Shown here: positions 11,701-25,408 of the stretch, piece by piece
How the letters are laid out: every line of letters begins with the position of its first letter
How positions within the stretch are numbered: the first letter of the stretch is position 1
Source: Solanum dulcamara
Taxonomy: Eukaryota; Streptophyta; Magnoliopsida; Solanales; Solanaceae
Assembly (NCBI RefSeq): GCF_947179165.1
Contig: NC_077244.1
Coordinates: forward strand, 77,918,144-77,982,143
Direction: 5' to 3'
Length of the DNA: 64,000 nt
The notes under the pieces: generated by a model
Told to the model about the DNA's origin: nothing
Database searches by the model: none
What the model saw: the letters and a program-made list of their open reading frames with translations, nothing else
Made by a program: the position numbers and the translations under genes

Positions 11701-14700
11701 ACATTTGAGCTTCATCTGGTGAAATCTCCAGAAAGGATATTTGCTTTGTTTGAGTTGATAGCCCATTCCTATTGATAAGAGGTTTATGGTCAATTCAAGA
11801 TTGAAACAAGTAATCAAATAACTAAATTTTACAGTTAAATATCAGTCCCTATGAAATGTGTAGCACTAATTTTACCATACTTGTTATAACCTCTCAAACT
11901 TGACTAGCTGAATTGGCTAATCATACAATTGGTCATTCTATTACAAGAGTGTGGCACAGGAACAAAATTGCTCATTCAAGTCACTCCGCTGGCATTCAAT
12001 ATGCTAAAAAAGAACATGGTAAAGCACCAGGACATGCTATTTTAGAAGACTCAGATAAAATACATATTAACAAGGTCCATAAGTTGCACATATTCTGTCT
12101 ATATTGCTAATCAGAAAGGAATTCATTGATTAAAACCTTTTCCTACCACAACTGAAACTCTTAGAACACAAAAGGTTTAACCAGAAACTTCTTCTCCTAA
12201 ATATGTCATACACAAGAAATAGCCAGCAAGTATACATAGAACTCAAACAAACACAAGCTTCTTACCTGTGCTGAAAAATATGCGCCACAAATGCAAGGTT
12301 GAGATTTGGAGAGCCTTCCACAATATCTTTCGCTGTTAAGTATCTTTTGCAACCCATCCTATCCGCATGTGCCAAAACCAACTTTGCTCTTTCTAAATGG
12401 TCTTTCAAAGTGAGTGTGGTAGGATTAATGTACTCCGGGGCAAGAACATTTAAGAGGTGAGCATAAGCTTCTGCATCCTACAAAAGCAAATGGATGGCTT
12501 AAGAATCAGCATTATTCACTCAAAATAGACAAAGAAATTACTTGAAAGAGATGAAGAGGAGAGCTCTTTTCTTTTATTTCTGGGGTACAAGGACAAGAAA
12601 GTTTTGCACCATGCATTTTATAAAAAATAAATAGTAGCTTATTTAAGAACTCTCAACACATAGATGTCATTAAATTATGTAACTATCTGATGCTTTTTAA
12701 TTTTTTTCATTCGATAACTTATTTAGAATTTCTGGGAATTGGAAGAAAAAAACAAAACAACACCTCAGTCTCCCTCTCTCCAAGGGAAGATATTAATCTT
12801 TAAAAGACCAAGATAAATGGTGTAGATATTAAAAATTTGCTTGGTCACACCTAATTGATGCAAAGTCCAGCTTAATTTTATCTACCTTTATGTCAGATGA
12901 GAAGTTTGTCACAATTTTCTCGTATTTAGCTTTCTTCAATTGAAAATTCATCCATCTGAGCAAGATTTTTTCTGGAGGTAGACTCATCAACTCCTCTGCA
13001 TCCTGTCATCACAGATTTGAGATAATCAAGTATATAACACAAGTTTTGCACAAGTCATCAATTGATGAAGCATTGATGAGTGTGTGTATTTACCTTGTTA
13101 TCATCAATTAACTCCAACAATTGAGGTGTTTTCTTTAAGTTGAGGTCTGCCAATAGTTGAATCTGAAATAGCATGAAAGAAAATCAATGTCCTTAAAAAG
13201 TTTTGGTACTGATTTCAAGTCCTGCAAGCTAAAATCTGTGGTGGTGATTTTTAATATCTAAATGTTGATTCCTTCATCTTGTAAGGCAATCTTTTTGTAC
13301 CAAAGTTACCTCATTATTTCAAAATTTAAAATCCATTAAATGAATTGGTAAGGACACATTTAGATTACCTTAATGATTTGAGATATCACTCCAAGAACAA
13401 GATGCCTCTGGAAATCGATAAAAAAGATAAAGTATTAGACCAGTACGTAACACTGCAGAAACTGAAGTTAAGTACCCGCCATAAAAACTCACAGACAAAA
13501 TAATTCATGCTGATAAAAGTAAGCTTATGATATATCTTGAGGAATACCAAAAACATGGAACACATCTTTGAATAACAATTAGACCATGATATTGCACAGA
13601 AGAAGCATAGGATGGATGACTAAAATCAATTTAATCCCACAGGACCAGAGAACAAGATAATGTGGAGGCAGTAGGGATATCACTGGACATGCAAGAAGAT
13701 AATTGATGTCACCCCTCAAACATAGGTTTCAGGGTTACATTTGCATTCAAATGAAAAGAGAAAGGCAATTCAGCTGATATTACATAAAAGCTTTTTAAAG
13801 CCAAAGGAAGAAGATAGAGCTATTTAGACTGTGACATGGTTTTATGAGTAAGACATGCTGGAACCGAGTTTACAAACCCACAACTGATGGAATCCCTTTG
13901 ATAACTCAACAGGGAACAGAGTCAACTAAGTTGTCGCGGAATTGTGTCCTACATTTATAGGACAAATCCATTGGAGAACAGAGTGCTAATGTGAAAGGGA
14001 TACATACCCTTCCTTCAATAAAGTCCTGAGTGCCAATATTCACTAGAGTACATCCAATTGCCTTAGCAGAGTTGAGGCACAAGGTATGATTTTCATTCCT
14101 TTCCCAAGGATTCAGCATTCTCTTCATGTTTATTGCCCGTTCATCAATTGTTCCAGGTACAGCCACATTGATAAGCTTGCTGCAGCAAAAGAACAATATT
14201 AGTAACAATCTAGTCAAAGAATTTTTACATACTTGAGGCATATTAATAGACAAAGCGAAAGATTTGATGCTCACCAAATAAGAACTCCATCCTTGGAAAC
14301 CTCAAAGAGATCATTAGTTAAAGGATCAATAGGAAGATATTTCTTCAAAAATTCATCATCCGCAAGATAGCTGTTAATGTGTGCAACATATGATGCCTTC
14401 TCAGATTCACTAATTGTGTGGAGCAATGTAGAAGTTGCTGACTTCACAAAAGCTGATGAACTCTTTGCAGTATTTCCCATCCTTGCAGCAGCATGTGCTT
14501 GGATTTTCAAATAAACCTGTCATGAATTCAACAATTCTTGTTTTCTTAGACAAATCAAACCAACAATTTCTTGACGAGTACGTTCTAACAAAGTTTATAG
14601 ATAGAATATAACTACTGAAACCAAATGCTCATAGGGTACTACGAATGCATTTGGAGTAAAAATTGCAAGGCATGAAGATGAAGGAATATACTTGTGGGAG

Positions 14701-15674
14701 ATTAAAAGTTCCTCTTTAATCTAGTTATTCACTTCTTTTTTCATCTTCCTCTTCCTAGTTCCGTTGTTAAAACAAAATCTCAAACCTCGAAATCTACAAG
14801 GAGCATCATCTGAATTGATCCGTTTATGTTCAGAGCATGGAGGCACAAAATCATTTGAAACTAATGAAAGCCAAAGATCAGAGACTGAATCAACTTATGG
14901 ATTCTCAATTCCTTTTCTTTTTCCATTGTCCTCTGTTTTGATAGTTTGGAAGTGAAAGAAGCTCCGTGTGGAGGTACAATAGAAGGTTCTATAAACAAGG
15001 TAATTTCAAATCAAGTTCACACATGAATTTACCTTTCTAATGATTCTAGACTGCTTCTATAGCTTCTAACAAGAGAAAGGATCTAGTATCTTCTTCAAAT
15101 TTGAAAATGCAGAGTATCGAACTAACAACATTTTACTAAATGCGATCATGTTTTACCTGAAGAAATAGCTCGAAATCAACATCTTCCTCCAAGCTCTTGT
15201 AGGAATCTCTCAGAAACAACTCTCTTTCTTGTTCTGTAAGATTCTCCCCGACGTGTTTTATTCTCGCCATTTTGGATGGTAAGTCTGCGAGCATCAAACC
15301 TCCATTTTCTCTCTTCATCGCATTGAACTGCCAACAACAAAAATCCTTAGAAGTCAGAACTGATTTTGATCAGTCTATTAATACAGTAAATCAATCCACA
15401 ACGCATGGATCCAAATTTAGTTAAATCCGCTGTATAAATCCTCAAAAAATTCATTCCGCTCCATTCGAACATAGTATACAGAAATTTCATCGAAATTCTA
15501 GCGTTGCAACTCCGTCTTTCAACCTACCGAAACTTTCATCCTTTATCCAAGCTTAACTAAACGGAGATTGAGAATTGAATAACTTACGTGAGATTTCAAA
15601 CGCCGAAGCTCGACCTGAGTGAACTGACTCTGCAACCATGGATCAGATACAAAAACACCTACATATCCAGCCAT
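8794..15674 (-). CDS. Fimbrin (plastin-like actin-bundling protein)
   Basis: 664-residue fimbrin; it cross-links actin filaments into bundles in the cytoplasm. Fourteen exons (reading order): 15674-15588, 15327-15157, 14516-14275, 14179-14008, 13407-13369, 13162-13094, 13002-12886, 12477-12266, 11768-11613, 11353-11154, 11001-10844, 10276-10180, 9377-9286, 8976-8794; 1,995 bases, all GT-AG, all phases close. The N terminus [20 protein letters not shown] is typical of plant fimbrins. Residues 1-86 correspond to the degenerate EF-hand region. Four calponin-homology domains lie at about 124-240, 268-370, 393-500 and 515-620. Key segments are [17 protein letters not shown] (CH1), [14 protein letters not shown] (CH2) and [12 protein letters not shown] (end of CH2). 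The tail after CH4 is short and Ser/Asp-rich, closer to the shorter Arabidopsis fimbrins (FIM2 type) than to FIM1 or FIM5 as I recall them; the paralogue is not certain. Confidence 0.95.
9030..9150. mobile_element. Short MITE-like inverted repeat in last fimbrin intron
   Basis: Left end CGGGTTAATTTCACGAATCT and the reverse complement of the right end CGGCTTAATTTCACGGATTG match at most positions (about 20 of 25 over the longer stretch). About 120 bp, non-coding. No target duplication was identified. Confidence 0.5.
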
Positions 15675-15789
15675 TGTTTGATCTTCTCTTAATCAAAATC
15701 TCCGATTATATAACGAAACGCAGAAGAGAAGAATTTTGGGAGGAGATGTTTCTCTCGCTAAGCAAAGAGAGTGAGAGAAGCATGTGATT

Positions 15790-16498
15790 TGAGAATGGAA
15801 GAGAGGCCTAATAGTACAGTTAAGAATGGGGACAGAAGAGGAGCTGTCAGTATTCAAAAGTAGTTCTCAGCAAAAATTCAAATTATGACGATTTTAACCC
15901 TTTTTAACCGCTATCCTTATATTAATATTGTTTATTGGAGTCAAGATTTCAAAAATTTTAAATTCTCCAAAAATCATGATTTGAATTTCAAATCAAGATT
16001 TATATTTTGTAAGAAAAAGACACTCTATTTTAAATTTTGTGAAAAATAGATTCATGTTCGACGTGGAGAAATTGTATTTACCATGTGAAAAGATTATATT
16101 AAAGAATAACTAGTTACTCATATTGTTGACTAATAGATCTTTATAATTAGATTATGTGTATTTGAAAATTGATAAACACAAATATTCATTTATAAAAAAT
16201 ATATATGTGGCGCCTTAAGATATTCTGATATTTTGTTTATAAATTATGATTTGCTCATTTGTTAATATTGTATAAGACTTGGAAAATTTTGATGGTTTTC
16301 ACAATCTGTGAATTTTTCATGTCTATGAAAAATACAACTTAAAAAATCTAAATTGCATGTCAAAAGGGAATTAAGTAATGAAATTAGAGAGGTGATTGTT
16401 AAAGTTTATAGTAAAGTAATATATATTTCCTTATTTTTAATCAAATATCTTGCATTTCAATTTTGTTCCCAGAGTATGGAATCACCTCAGAGGGGTTT
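15790..16498. other. Fimbrin upstream region
   Basis: About 0.7 kb 5' of the fimbrin start. The first 100 bases are purine-rich leader-like sequence, followed by AT-rich DNA. I see no TATA box I would commit to. Confidence 0.4.
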
Positions 16499-18742
16499 TG
16501 TCAAGCCCCGGAAGGGTACCCTAGACGTGGCCGGCACTCAAAAATTATTGTTGGCTTTCAAGCGAACCACTTAATCCAATCACACTTCCATTCAGTCATA
16601 TTCTATCAGCGGAAGACTTAACTCACAAGAATACTATTCATAAATAAGACCAAAGACCAACCACATATTCAATCAATAATTAGTAAGAACTAGTCAAAAC
16701 AAAACAAACACAAATCAACATCATCCACACTCTAGTCTATGAAGCCTCTATCAACAATCTAAGAGGTGCCAATGACAGGTTCATGACTACCACAAATCAA
16801 ATAAAGAAAAAATAACTCAAAGCTGAAAAGATAAGTGTGGTATCCTTCGAAAATAGGAAGGACTCACCAACTAGCTGAAAGAGAATAGATTCTCAATGGT
16901 GCACCTATTGATGATCTCTAGTACCTGTCTCTGCATCATGAAATGATGCAGGCCAAATGGCGTTAATACGTGGAATGTGAGTATGTAAAATGACAGAATA
17001 AAATATGCATCAGGGTAGGATCAAATCAACTCAGAATCTCAACTCAGAAGAAGAAACAACGAAATCAAGATGTACTAAGTTTAAACAAGAATATGTTTTA
17101 GACAAGACCATTCATATACAATCCAATTCAATCCAATCCATTCTGATCCGACTCAGAGTACTATCAAGACTTATATGGGAGTTTCTCTTATCCGACAACT
17201 TTCACTTATGAGCCACTGATAGTGCAACAAACCGACGTTGTTGCCACGTTTGTTCATACCTTGGCAGGGTAGGAACGAATCAACAATTATGGATCCATAA
17301 TCAATCAAGTCATATCATATCAGGACAGTAATTTGGGGAACATCCGACTTTAACGGTTCAATCCTCTCCTACGTTTGGCGACGTAGTTATTGAATTCGAG
17401 TTATTACTTACTCTTACCCAATTTGGTGCTAGATACTCCTCCCAAGACTCAATGCTCATAAAACTCTATTCAATCAGTTCACTCTAATCATATCGACAAG
17501 TCTCATTTTGACCCTTATCAATTCATCAATTCTATCACGATCAAACCTCTTGACCGGTCATACTATCCAATCAATCCCATTCACATTTTTCCAAGAGTAA
17601 TTTAGGTGTGCATTTATGACAACAATTAATTCTATCCAATCATTTCTCCATTCATTTAGATAATCTTTTGGAGCTAAATCATGACTCATCAAGACTCAAA
17701 ATCAACAATTAAGGATACTCAAAATATTTAAGTTTATTACAAAAATATGTATAACAACTCATACCAATCAACTCTTAGACCCAACCATAGTATAAGAATA
17801 TTGTAATATAGGAATCAATTCGGGTTCGTGGGAGTGAAGACGGGAAGCATTTATCAATTTCTCAACTTATGAACATCAACATAACAAAATCAAGTTAGTA
17901 GATGTAAAAACTCATTAGGACATAGATCTATCAAGAAAATCCAATTCCTATGAACATTCAACTCAAAGAAGATGTAGGGCACATAGGTGAATTCAATCCA
18001 TGTTATGAACGGTCTTACATACCTTAGAGTAGAACTTGAAGAAATCTTGATGTTAGGTCCTAAATGGAGAGCTTGAATCCTTGAGTTTGAGAGTAAATTT
18101 GTTGGAGATGATTTGAGAGAGAAGAGGATGAAGTTTAGGATTTTGGGGAAGGCAAAAGACTAAAAAATAACTTCAAAACGCGTTCAACTTCGTCTATATA
18201 TAATTAGGGAATGGTCCAAGTTGCCCTTACTAAAATCTAAAAAATTTTGCACAAATTTGAACTATACGGGAGCAAATCCACGACGAGGAGATGTTTCACC
18301 ATAGTTCATTTTTTTCCAAAATTTCAAGTTGAAGCAAAAACTGGTCAACTCCGCGACGCGGACTTGGAGCGCACTCTTCTGGTTAAGAGAACCTAACTTT
18401 TTACTCTGAACTCCAAAAATTGCAATTTTGATGGCGTTGGAAAGAAGACTCAAATAACTTTAATTTGATAGGTCATGGTCCACCCAATTCGTTATATTTT
18501 AGGAGATATGGTCGTTTGAAGTTGACCTTTATACGGACTCATCGAAAAACTTAGTCGATAGAAATTCTTTGGACTTGGCTTGGTGTTAGAGATCCCTCAT
18601 GACCATAAACCACATCTAATACACCTTAAATACTTAGGAATTGATCCTATCTCATATATACAATTTGAAGTCTTCGAGTTCAAGCTTATACACCTACAAA
18701 GAACGGTCCGAATCTTAGCGTAGAGATTTTCAAGGTGTAACA
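16499..18742 (-). mobile_element. Long solo LTR (2.2 kb), probably Ty3/Gypsy type
   Basis: Read on the minus strand it starts TGTTACACCTTG and ends GGGGCTTGACA. The flanking pentamers GGTTT (16494-16498) and AGTTT (18743-18747) match at four of five bases, a decayed target duplication. A TATA-like TATATATAG lies near 18195-18205 on the minus strand. There is no polyprotein, primer-binding site or second LTR, so this is a solo LTR left by recombination. A length above 2 kb suggests a Gypsy chromovirus LTR, but without coding sequence the class is inferred. Confidence 0.7.
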
Positions 18743-21700
18743 AGTTTACCTTTAAAGTGAGACTTTTCAATACGAATCTAAATTTATAAACACTATATTT
18801 TAAAAAAAATCAAAATATTATATATATAATCTATGTAGCTCTGATTAGCTCTAGGAAGAATACAATGTTGTTAATTTGGCGTACGATTTATGCACGGTTA
18901 TAAATTATACTGCAGAAATTATTTATGCGGTGAACAATAATGCATAGATTGTTATTTGACGAACGACAATAAAGAGATTATTATATAAATAGTGATACAT
19001 GAATTATTATGTAGATGACCTAACTTAATTAAGAGTTTTTTTTTTGTCTTTTAGATATTCTTATCTACATAATGCTACTACACGCATTCATATCCACATT
19101 ATAGCAATAAAAAATTATACATAGATTTTCATGTAAATTCTATAGAAATTAGCAATATAGCGTTTGCTTTTCGAAATTAAACTTCACATAATATATGCCA
19201 GAGTTTAATACCAAAAATTAAAAAATGTACTATTATTAGTTATGCAAAATTTTACAACAACAAACTCAGTATGTTTTTATAAGTGAGGTTTATTTTATGG
19301 TATACAGAAAAAAAATTGTTATGTTTCAAACCAAACGACCCCTTATCTGTTGCTCAAAAAATTGTTATGTTTCAAACCAAACGACCCCTTATCTGTTGCT
19401 CCATGTACAGGAGGCTCTGCTTACACTTATTTCTATTTCACCTTGCTTCACTTTGATATTTAGATATGCCTTACTTGCTGTGAAAATCAAGGGTTGTAAT
19501 GAACTATAATCAGACCAAACATGGACCTACTTACCTACTTTGACATTTTCTTCAGAGTTGCATCCCTTTTGTAATGATTTATTCGGATTTTCAAATGGGG
19601 ATGTACGTTAGTTTTTTTAAAATTTCTATATATATGTCGATTTTTAATTTATTGAAATTGATGGACTAAGTCAGTTGTTCCTTGATATTAACCGACCATA
19701 TTATCAGTTTTGTTACGTTGAAGTAATCTTAGCAAATTGACGATTTACAATTCCTTGATTTGATGTCAATTTTTCTTTAAAATATTGATTTAGTCTGTTG
19801 AATTTGATCCTCAATTTTGACCTATTTTTAGTAGTGGGTGAAAGGTAAGCCTTGTCGTGTTATTAAAGTCCAAGCAAATCTTTGTGTTATATTACGTGAG
19901 GATCGAAGAGCATTTTAAAACTTTATGGTATTGATTAAACTTTCGTAATTTTTGAAAGGGATTAGTTCACTTTTCAAATTGTGAGGTCCACGGGCAGATA
20001 ACTTGCTTGATTGTTTTTTTTTATAAAAAATAAAATAATAAGTAAACATAATGGTCTTGTGAAAATTTCACCCTACATGAGAATTGAGATCAAACCAATG
20101 ATCAAATTAAAGGGTCAAAGTCAAACAGTAGAGATTTTGAATGAAATCTAAGCAGTCAATTGAGACGAACTTAAATAGAGTGACATAAAGAAGAAGGTTA
20201 TATATATGTATATGTATCATCTCAATTTGTTTGTCACTTTTAATTACGTCTTGAATTTTATTTATTTATTGTATATTTGAATAACTCATAATCTTTATAG
20301 GTTTAGAAAACTCATTGACAATATGTATTGTCCTTGTACATTGACAAAATCTTTCTCTTATAAGTTTGAGATTATTTGTAGTCAATACATAGGAGGAGTT
20401 GTAGTTAGAGATCAGATTCATAAGGTTGTACTGTTTTTTCTCTTTCACAGTGGAATACTCTTTTTGCTTTTGCCCTAAGAATTAGATTTAGTTGAACCTC
20501 ATTAAATTCTTATATCATTTTTCTTTTTTATTTGTATTGTAAGTAAATTATATGTTAATCAAACCATGATCTTTCCGCTATAGGACATCTCCATTAATCA
20601 TCCATGTGTAAAATTAATGAGGGAGGGAGGCTCATATTTGGTTCTTGTACAAAAATTAGAAATCTTCTTGTCCTAACAATATATAGAGTAGAATAAAAAA
20701 AGCAAAATTAAAGGCTTAAATCAGATAGACAAATGTGATCTTCAGTGACAAGGCAAATCAAAGCCACACATGATCAGTGGAACCATCTTGCTACTTTTTA
20801 ACATGTCCAAATCACTAGTAATAATGATGATAATTTGTACTACTACTCAATATCAATGGAAATCACAAATTTTAAAAGTTTTGGGGTGGCAAAACCCATG
20901 TGTGGATTGGCCCTACTTGTCCTTCAGTTATGGTCTCATGAATCAGTTGTAATTCCAAAAACCAAAAAACACTCTTAGGTGATTGTTGGGATCTTTACGT
21001 AAATAGCTGACTGAATTTACTATTTTTTTAATTGGTATAAATAAATTTTATTCGATTATACACATGTTAAACATATATTATCCTAATTGCTAGAATAGTC
21101 CAATGGCCAAGAAGACACCTCTCGTATAGCCCTTTCCTTATTACTAATTATGAAATAAAAAAGAGCGAAACTATAAGCTAAAAGCATATGCGACTCTCTT
21201 ATATATATGAGAATTGCTCTAGATCTTACTTCAACGAGCCAAACCGAGATAGAAAAGATCAAACACATGAATAGAAAGCAAGCTTGACTTCTTCTTTTTT
21301 TGTTAAATCTTGAAGACTACTATAAGACGTGTGATTTTTCTGGACCTCTTGATCTTGAGAAAGATATTGAATCGAAAACAGACATGTTTGCACCTTTGCT
21401 AACTTAATCATTGCTGTCCAAATGGATCTTTCCTTATTCTCTTGTTATTAATATAGTAATACAAAAGGACTAATTTAATGTTGCATAATTGTAAAGAATG
21501 TGAAGCTACTTAAAAGTGGTAGAACATTTTGCAAATGTTGCAATGCTTAATTTGGGTAAGTAGATGTAAACACAATATTAAAATGATCTTCTAGTTAGTT
21601 GGTTGGTCTAGGGCCAACTTAATTAATTAGACTGCCCATGCGTAATGTTGTTCCCCATCTTTTTCGTGTGTCACATATTGGCATTATTTTAAATTTTTAT

Positions 21701-22962
21701 CCTTTAAAATGGAAAGCAATTAATTGGAATGGGTCACGTTCAGTGAAATGCTTTATTGTATTGTTGTGTAAATGCTTCACAGCTATACCATACCCACACA
21801 CCCCACCCTTAAAATAAAAGGTGAGGATGTGGTATAATAACATATATACTTCAGTTGTTGATTGATGAGCTCCATCTCTATCTGGAATCGAGTTTTTTAT
21901 ATTTACATAAATAATATGTCAGTTGTAACATATAATTTTTCAAATTTAAGTAAAGGCTTCACAGATTAGTGGTGATGTTCATATATAAAGTTGTTACATG
22001 TGCTTTCACAATCAAATGGGTCATGTACCAGATTTTGAAATCTAGGACAGAAAATGAAGCTGACAAATTTTCAAATTCGATATACTTCCCAAGACAATTG
22101 TTAAAGACTTGTTGATAGAATTCGATTATAAAAGATAAGCGGCATTTATTGATAAATGGTTATACAATAGTGACCTTTCATGAATAGTGCACGAATGACA
22201 ATCCAAATGGAATGGGCTCTTTAGACCACTTGGCCCAACATGAAGTACCTCACAAGATGCTGCATTTTGTATGAAATACATCTCTTATTATGTCCTCACT
22301 CATGAAAAGGTAAGGTTATGACGGAGAAATGATTTTCTAGCCTTTTATAATTTCTTGTTAGTTTTATAACTTTTTTATAAGAGATTATCATTTTCACACC
22401 TAAGAGATTTGAAAAAGTTATTTTTTTATTTAAATTATAAAAGGACAAGAGATTTCATTTTCTCCTGTGATGGAAAGAGCTTTACTTGAAAATTTAGAAA
22501 AAAAACATGTATCAAACCTGTAAGATCTAAGAAAGTTTTTGTATGAATATTCTACCATAATGACAATTCAAGAATCACTATATGAAATTTCAATAAATTT
22601 GAAAGAAATTGTATTAAAAAGTACTATTCCGCTACATCTTAAGTGTCTTAATTTAGACATATAATTGCTCAAAGATATCATCTTATAGAGAAATCATTGA
22701 TACTCTTTTCGATTCAAAATAAATAAATTTTAAACATTTTTTATGGTTTAAAACGAATAATCTTTTTAAAGGCCAAAGTTATACTACGTAAGTAATTTTA
22801 TATATAAAAAAATTACCCTTCTCTTTAATAATTTTTTCAACTATCTCTAGTTTTAAAAGAAGTTAGTTCCGTCAGAGGACATGAGTGATAGAGCGACTGG
22901 CATGATATATTTGTATGTTTATTTTCGATTTCAAACTCATAATATTACAATAATATTGTACT
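18743..22962. other. Repeat-poor AT-rich intergenic DNA, no gene seen
   Basis: About 4.2 kb without a recognisable gene. The only structure is a 46-bp tandem duplication at 19310-19401 (listed separately) and A/T homopolymer runs. The short open frames here resemble nothing I know. Confidence 0.5.
19310..19401. repeat. 46-bp tandem duplication
   Basis: Two identical copies (19310-19355 and 19356-19401) beginning AAAAAATTGTTATGTTTCAA and ending CTGTTGCTC. They are identical over the full unit, so the duplication is recent or has been homogenised. Confidence 0.85.
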
Positions 22963-23630
22963 TGTTATAAAATAAACTAACTTAGCAAAATAAGAAGGAG
23001 AGAGTAAGGGAAAGAGAGAAAAGACTATGAGAATATTTCTTCTGTTATTCTTTTAATTGCATATAGCCACTGCAAATGAAAGAAAACGTAGAAAGTTGGA
23101 GAAAAAGGAGGGGGGCAAAAGCTGGTGGAGGAAAAGTTTGTGGACGTCCACTTTCATAACACTCCCCCTTGGATGTCCACGTGTAGTGTGCCTCATTAAA
23201 ATTTTTATAAGAAACAATATATATAGTTATCCTGAACACTCATACATCCTGTGTCTCGTTAAAACCTTATTAGAAAAAATCCAATGGGAAAAAGCCTAAT
23301 AAAGGAAAAAGAGTACACACATCTGATAATACACCTTGAGTGCTGCCTCATTAAAACCTTACTAGAAAAACCCAGTGGAACAAAACCTAGACTAAAGAAA
23401 AAAAGAGTGCAGCGCATATTATACTCCCCCTGATGAAGACATCATTTAATATCTCGAAGATAACGCATTCCAATCTTGTATCTCAATTTCTCAAAGGTTG
23501 AAGTTGGCAATGTCTTGGTGAACATGTCTGCTAAATTATCACTTGAATAAACTTGTTGAACATCTATTTTACCTTTCTTTAGAAGATTATGGGTAAAGAA
23601 AAAATTTGGTGAAATATGTTTTATTCTGTC

Positions 23631-24850
23631 TCATTTGATGTATCCTTTCTTTAATTGAGCTATACATGAATCATTGTCTTCATACAATATTGTTGGAACG
23701 TCTCTTTTCAAAGAAATGTCACATGTTTGTTGATTGTGTTGAGTTATTGATCTTAACCAAACGCATTCTCGACTTGCTTCAAAGATGGCTATTATCTTTG
23801 CATGATTTGAGGAAGTGGCAACCATAGTTTGCTTTGTTGAACGTCATCATATAGCTGTACCACCACATGTAAATAAATAGCCTGTCTGCGATCGACCTTT
23901 GTGAGGATCAGACAAATATCTCACATCTGCGTAACCAATCAATTTTGACGTGAATTCATTTGAGTAAAATAATCTCATATCAATGGTCCCTCAGAGGTAT
24001 CTGAATATATGCTTAATTTCATTTCAGTGTCTTCGTGTTGGAGAAGAACTAAATCTTACTAATAAATTTAATAAGAAAGTTATATCTGGTCTAGAATTGT
24101 TGGCAAGATACATTAATGCACCAATTGCACTAAGGTATGGTATTTCAGCATCAAGAAGCTCTTCATCATGTTCATGAGGTCGAAATGAATCTTTATTAAT
24201 ATCAAGAGATCTCACACCTATTGAGGTACTCAGAGGGTGTGCTTTATCCATGTAAAATCTCCTTAAAATATTTTTTGTATATATTGATTGATGGACAAAT
24301 ATCCTATTTGTAGACCAAGATAAAATTTTGTCTTTCAGAGGTCTTTTATTTCAAATTCCCTTTTCAGACATTTTACTGCCTTTAAAAGTTATTCAGGAGT
24401 TTCGATAATATTCAAATCATCAACATATACTGCTATTATGACAAATTCAGATCCAGACCTTTTCATAAAGACACAAGGGCAAATTGGATCATTTTTATAT
24501 CATTTTTTAGTAAATATTCGCTAAGATGATTGTACCACATTCGCCTTGATTGTTTCAGCCCATATAAAGATTTTTGAAGTTTTATTGAACAAGTTTCCCG
24601 AGAATCTTTATATATCTCATGCGTTTTAAATCCTTCAGAAATTTTTATAAAAATATCAATATCCAGAGAACCATATAAATAGACTGTAACGACATCCATC
24701 AGATGGATGTCAAGTTTTTCATGAACTGCCAGATTTATAAGATACCTGAAAGTGATTGCATTCACTTTAGGAGAATATGTTTCCATATAATCAATGACAG
24801 GTCTTTGCGAAAATCTTTGTGCTACAAGTCGTGCTTTACAACATTTGTTT
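23631..24850 (-). pseudogene. Copia reverse transcriptase / RNase H remnant
   Basis: The RT begins at a K-A-R-L-V-A-Q segment near 24835 and continues through METYSPKVNAITFRYLINLA and LMDVVTVYLYGSLDIDIF to MWYNHL. Later pieces include IPYLSAIGALMYLANNSRPD and the RNase H stretch ECVWLRSITQHNQQT, ILYEDNDSCIAQLKKGYIK. The frame is broken several times. Confidence 0.85.
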
Positions 24851-24879
24851 CAGGGAATGGAGCAGACCCAGTGGGACGA

Positions 24880-25408
24880 AATTCATGATTTTTCATCACT
24901 AAAGTATTATTCTGCTCAGCCAGAAGTAGGCATGTAATTAATTCAGAATACTTCTTAAATTCTTTTTCACGATATTGTTGTTGTAGTAACACATTTGAAG
25001 CGTGAAAAGTGGAAAGAGTGTTTTCAAGTAAGTCATCATCAGTGATAGTATCTCCACATAATTCTAACATGGAACTTACCTTCGAATAGCAGAATTATAC
25101 TCTGTCACAGTTTTAAAATCTTGAAATCGAAGTTGCATCCAGTCATATCAAGCTTTTGGTAAAACCATAAGTTTTAGGTGGTGATATCGATCCTTCAAAT
25201 TAGTCCATAATTCAAGAGGGTCCGTCAAAGTTAAATATTCAGTTTTTAATCTTTCATGAATATGATGACGGAGAAAAATTATGACTTTTGCTTTATCTTG
25301 GCTTGATGCTTTATTTTCTTGTTTAATAGTATCACCAAGACCTTTAACGTCAAGGTGAATTTCAGCATCAAGGTTCCATGACAAATAATTTTTTTCCGGT
25401 AATATCAA
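24880..25408 (-). pseudogene. Copia Gag remnant
   Basis: Two minus-strand frames (25408-25148 and 25070-24822) carry Gag segments such as NYLSWNLDAEIHLDVKGLG, FLRHHIHERLKTEYLTL and TFHASNVLLQQQYREK. They are separated by a frameshift or stop region near 25100. The C-terminal zinc knuckle expected after RPTGSAPFPE is absent. Confidence 0.85.
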
